The position numbers were made by a program, and so were the translations under genes. 64,000 bases of DNA. It comes from Blastococcus colisei. Lineage in GTDB: Bacteria > Actinomycetota > Actinomycetes > Mycobacteriales > Geodermatophilaceae. The notes beneath the pieces are model-generated. The model worked only from the letters and a program-made list of their open reading frames with translations. It was not told the DNA's origin and ran no database searches. The DNA is taken from contig NZ_VFQE01000001.1 of the NCBI RefSeq assembly GCF_006717095.1, positions 1,798,001-1,862,000 of the forward strand, read 5' to 3'. How positions within the stretch are numbered: position 1 is the first letter of the stretch; each line of letters begins with the position of its first letter. This document shows positions 63,278-64,000 of the stretch, piece after piece.

Positions 63278-64000
63278 GTGGAGATCACACGTGTGGAGGC
63301 GATCCCGCTCGCCAGCCCGCTCGCCGAGCCGCTGCGCTGGGGGGCCATGGTTGTCGGGGTCAAGGGCGGCATCGTCGTCCGAGTCGAGACGGACGAGGGC
63401 GTCGTCGGGCTCGGGGAGGCGGGGTTCTCCGCCGAGTACTTCCCGACGGTGGGGCCGATCATCAACGACCAGCTGGCGCCGATGCTCGTAGGCCGGGACC
63501 CGCGGGACATCTCCTCGCTGTGGCGGCAGATGCTCGATGCCACCCATATGTGGGGCCGGCGCGGGATCGAGACCTACGCGCTCAGCGGCGTGGACATAGC
63601 GCTGTGGGACCTGCTCGGAAAGGTCAGCGGGCAACCCGTGTACCGCCTGCTCGGAGCGGCGAAGTCGGCCGTGCGCGCCTACTTCGCGCCCTCGCTGAAG
63701 CCGACGCCGGAGATCGTCGAGGAGTGCGAGCGGGCGGTCGCCGACGGGTTCACCGCGATGAAGCTGCGGGCGTACCCGACGCTGCGCGAGACGGTCGATC
63801 TGGTCGCGAGCGTTCGAGTGGCCATCGGCGACGACGCCGAGATCATGCTCGACGGCAACATGTCGTTCGACCGGCGGACCGCTCTCGTGTTGGCCCGCGA
63901 GCTCGAGCAGTTAGGCGTCTCCTGGCTGGAGGAGCCGATCCTGTCGCACAGCCTCACGCAATACGTCGACGACCACTCCTGGCTCGCCGACCGCGTCTCG
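63278..64000 (+). CDS. Enolase-superfamily (mandelate racemase-like) sugar-acid dehydratase, N-terminal part
   Basis: Runs off the window; 241 codons are visible of an expected 370-400. The GTG at 63278 follows the DJ-1 gene by nine bases. Capping domain at the start, then the barrel: Lys162/Arg164 (AMKLRAYP), metal ligands Asp192 (IMLDGNMSF) and Glu218 (WLEEPI). This is the layout of galactonate/gluconate-type dehydratases that make 2-keto-3-deoxy acids, the kinase substrate predicted here. Racemase or cycloisomerase activity cannot be excluded. Confidence 0.88.
   Translation, partial: MEITRVEAIPLASPLAEPLRWGAMVVGVKGGIVVRVETDEGVVGLGEAGFSAEYFPTVGPIINDQLAPMLVGRDPRDISSLWRQMLDATHMWGRRGIETYALSGVDIALWDLLGKVSGQPVYRLLGAAKSAVRAYFAPSLKPTPEIVEECERAVADGFTAMKLRAYPTLRETVDLVASVRVAIGDDAEIMLDGNMSFDRRTALVLARELEQLGVSWLEEPILSHSLTQYVDDHSWLADRVS

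Noticed and set aside
1-64000. CRISPR arrays, tRNA or rRNA genes
   Set aside because: No regularly spaced repeats, cloverleaf or rRNA-like sequence was found; the tandem repeats present are coding.

Overview
The window is chromosomal DNA of a very G+C-rich actinobacterium. GTG starts are common, many genes overlap by ATGA or GTGA, and the coproporphyrin-type heme genes (hemE, hemY, hemQ) lie beside the DUF3000/RNase D pair as in other Actinomycetota. Codon use and gene content suggest Geodermatophilaceae or a close relative. This is an inference; no rRNA or tRNA gene is visible.

1-24.9 kb is mostly core. It holds a fatty-acid oxidation pair (thiolase and an incomplete multifunctional hydratase/dehydrogenase), a SigE-type ECF sigma operon, RNase D with DUF3000, and hemE-hemY. 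A 5 kb block containing a large ATPase/LuxR regulator and a YceI operon separates these from hemQ and msrB. A NarL-type two-component system, a cold-shock gene and a subtilisin-like protease ending in seven near-identical propeller blades follow.

24.9-42.2 kb is accessory. Two imperfect direct copies of a 120-bp sequence (24957-25075 and 36233-36352) bracket a block with a Pro/Asp-rich lipoprotein, a DUF2235 hydrolase, an alpha/beta hydrolase, a DUF574 methyltransferase/GGDEF-EAL pair and an amidase. Beyond the second copy lies a probable phage-defence cluster: a CD-NTase overlapping a SLATT two-TM effector (short CBASS-like operon), then an ApeA-type HEPN protein. Two very small basic ORFs follow.

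42.2-64 kb is catabolic. First come a bicupin/amidohydrolase operon, a divergent AraC regulator, a DUF6907 gene and a GAF/LuxR pseudogene. A long + strand run follows: several SDRs, an aldo/keto reductase, an acetoacetate-decarboxylase-like protein, an SMP-30 lactonase, KDPG aldolase, a KDG-type kinase, an IclR regulator, a complete ribose-type ABC importer with two different permeases, a DJ-1/PfpI protein and an enolase-superfamily dehydratase running off the end. Together they read as uptake of a sugar or sugar acid, oxidation to a lactone, hydrolysis, dehydration to a 2-keto-3-deoxy acid, phosphorylation and aldol cleavage (a De Ley-Doudoroff-like route). The substrate cannot be told from sequence.

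All calls rest on reading motifs by eye; no database search was run.
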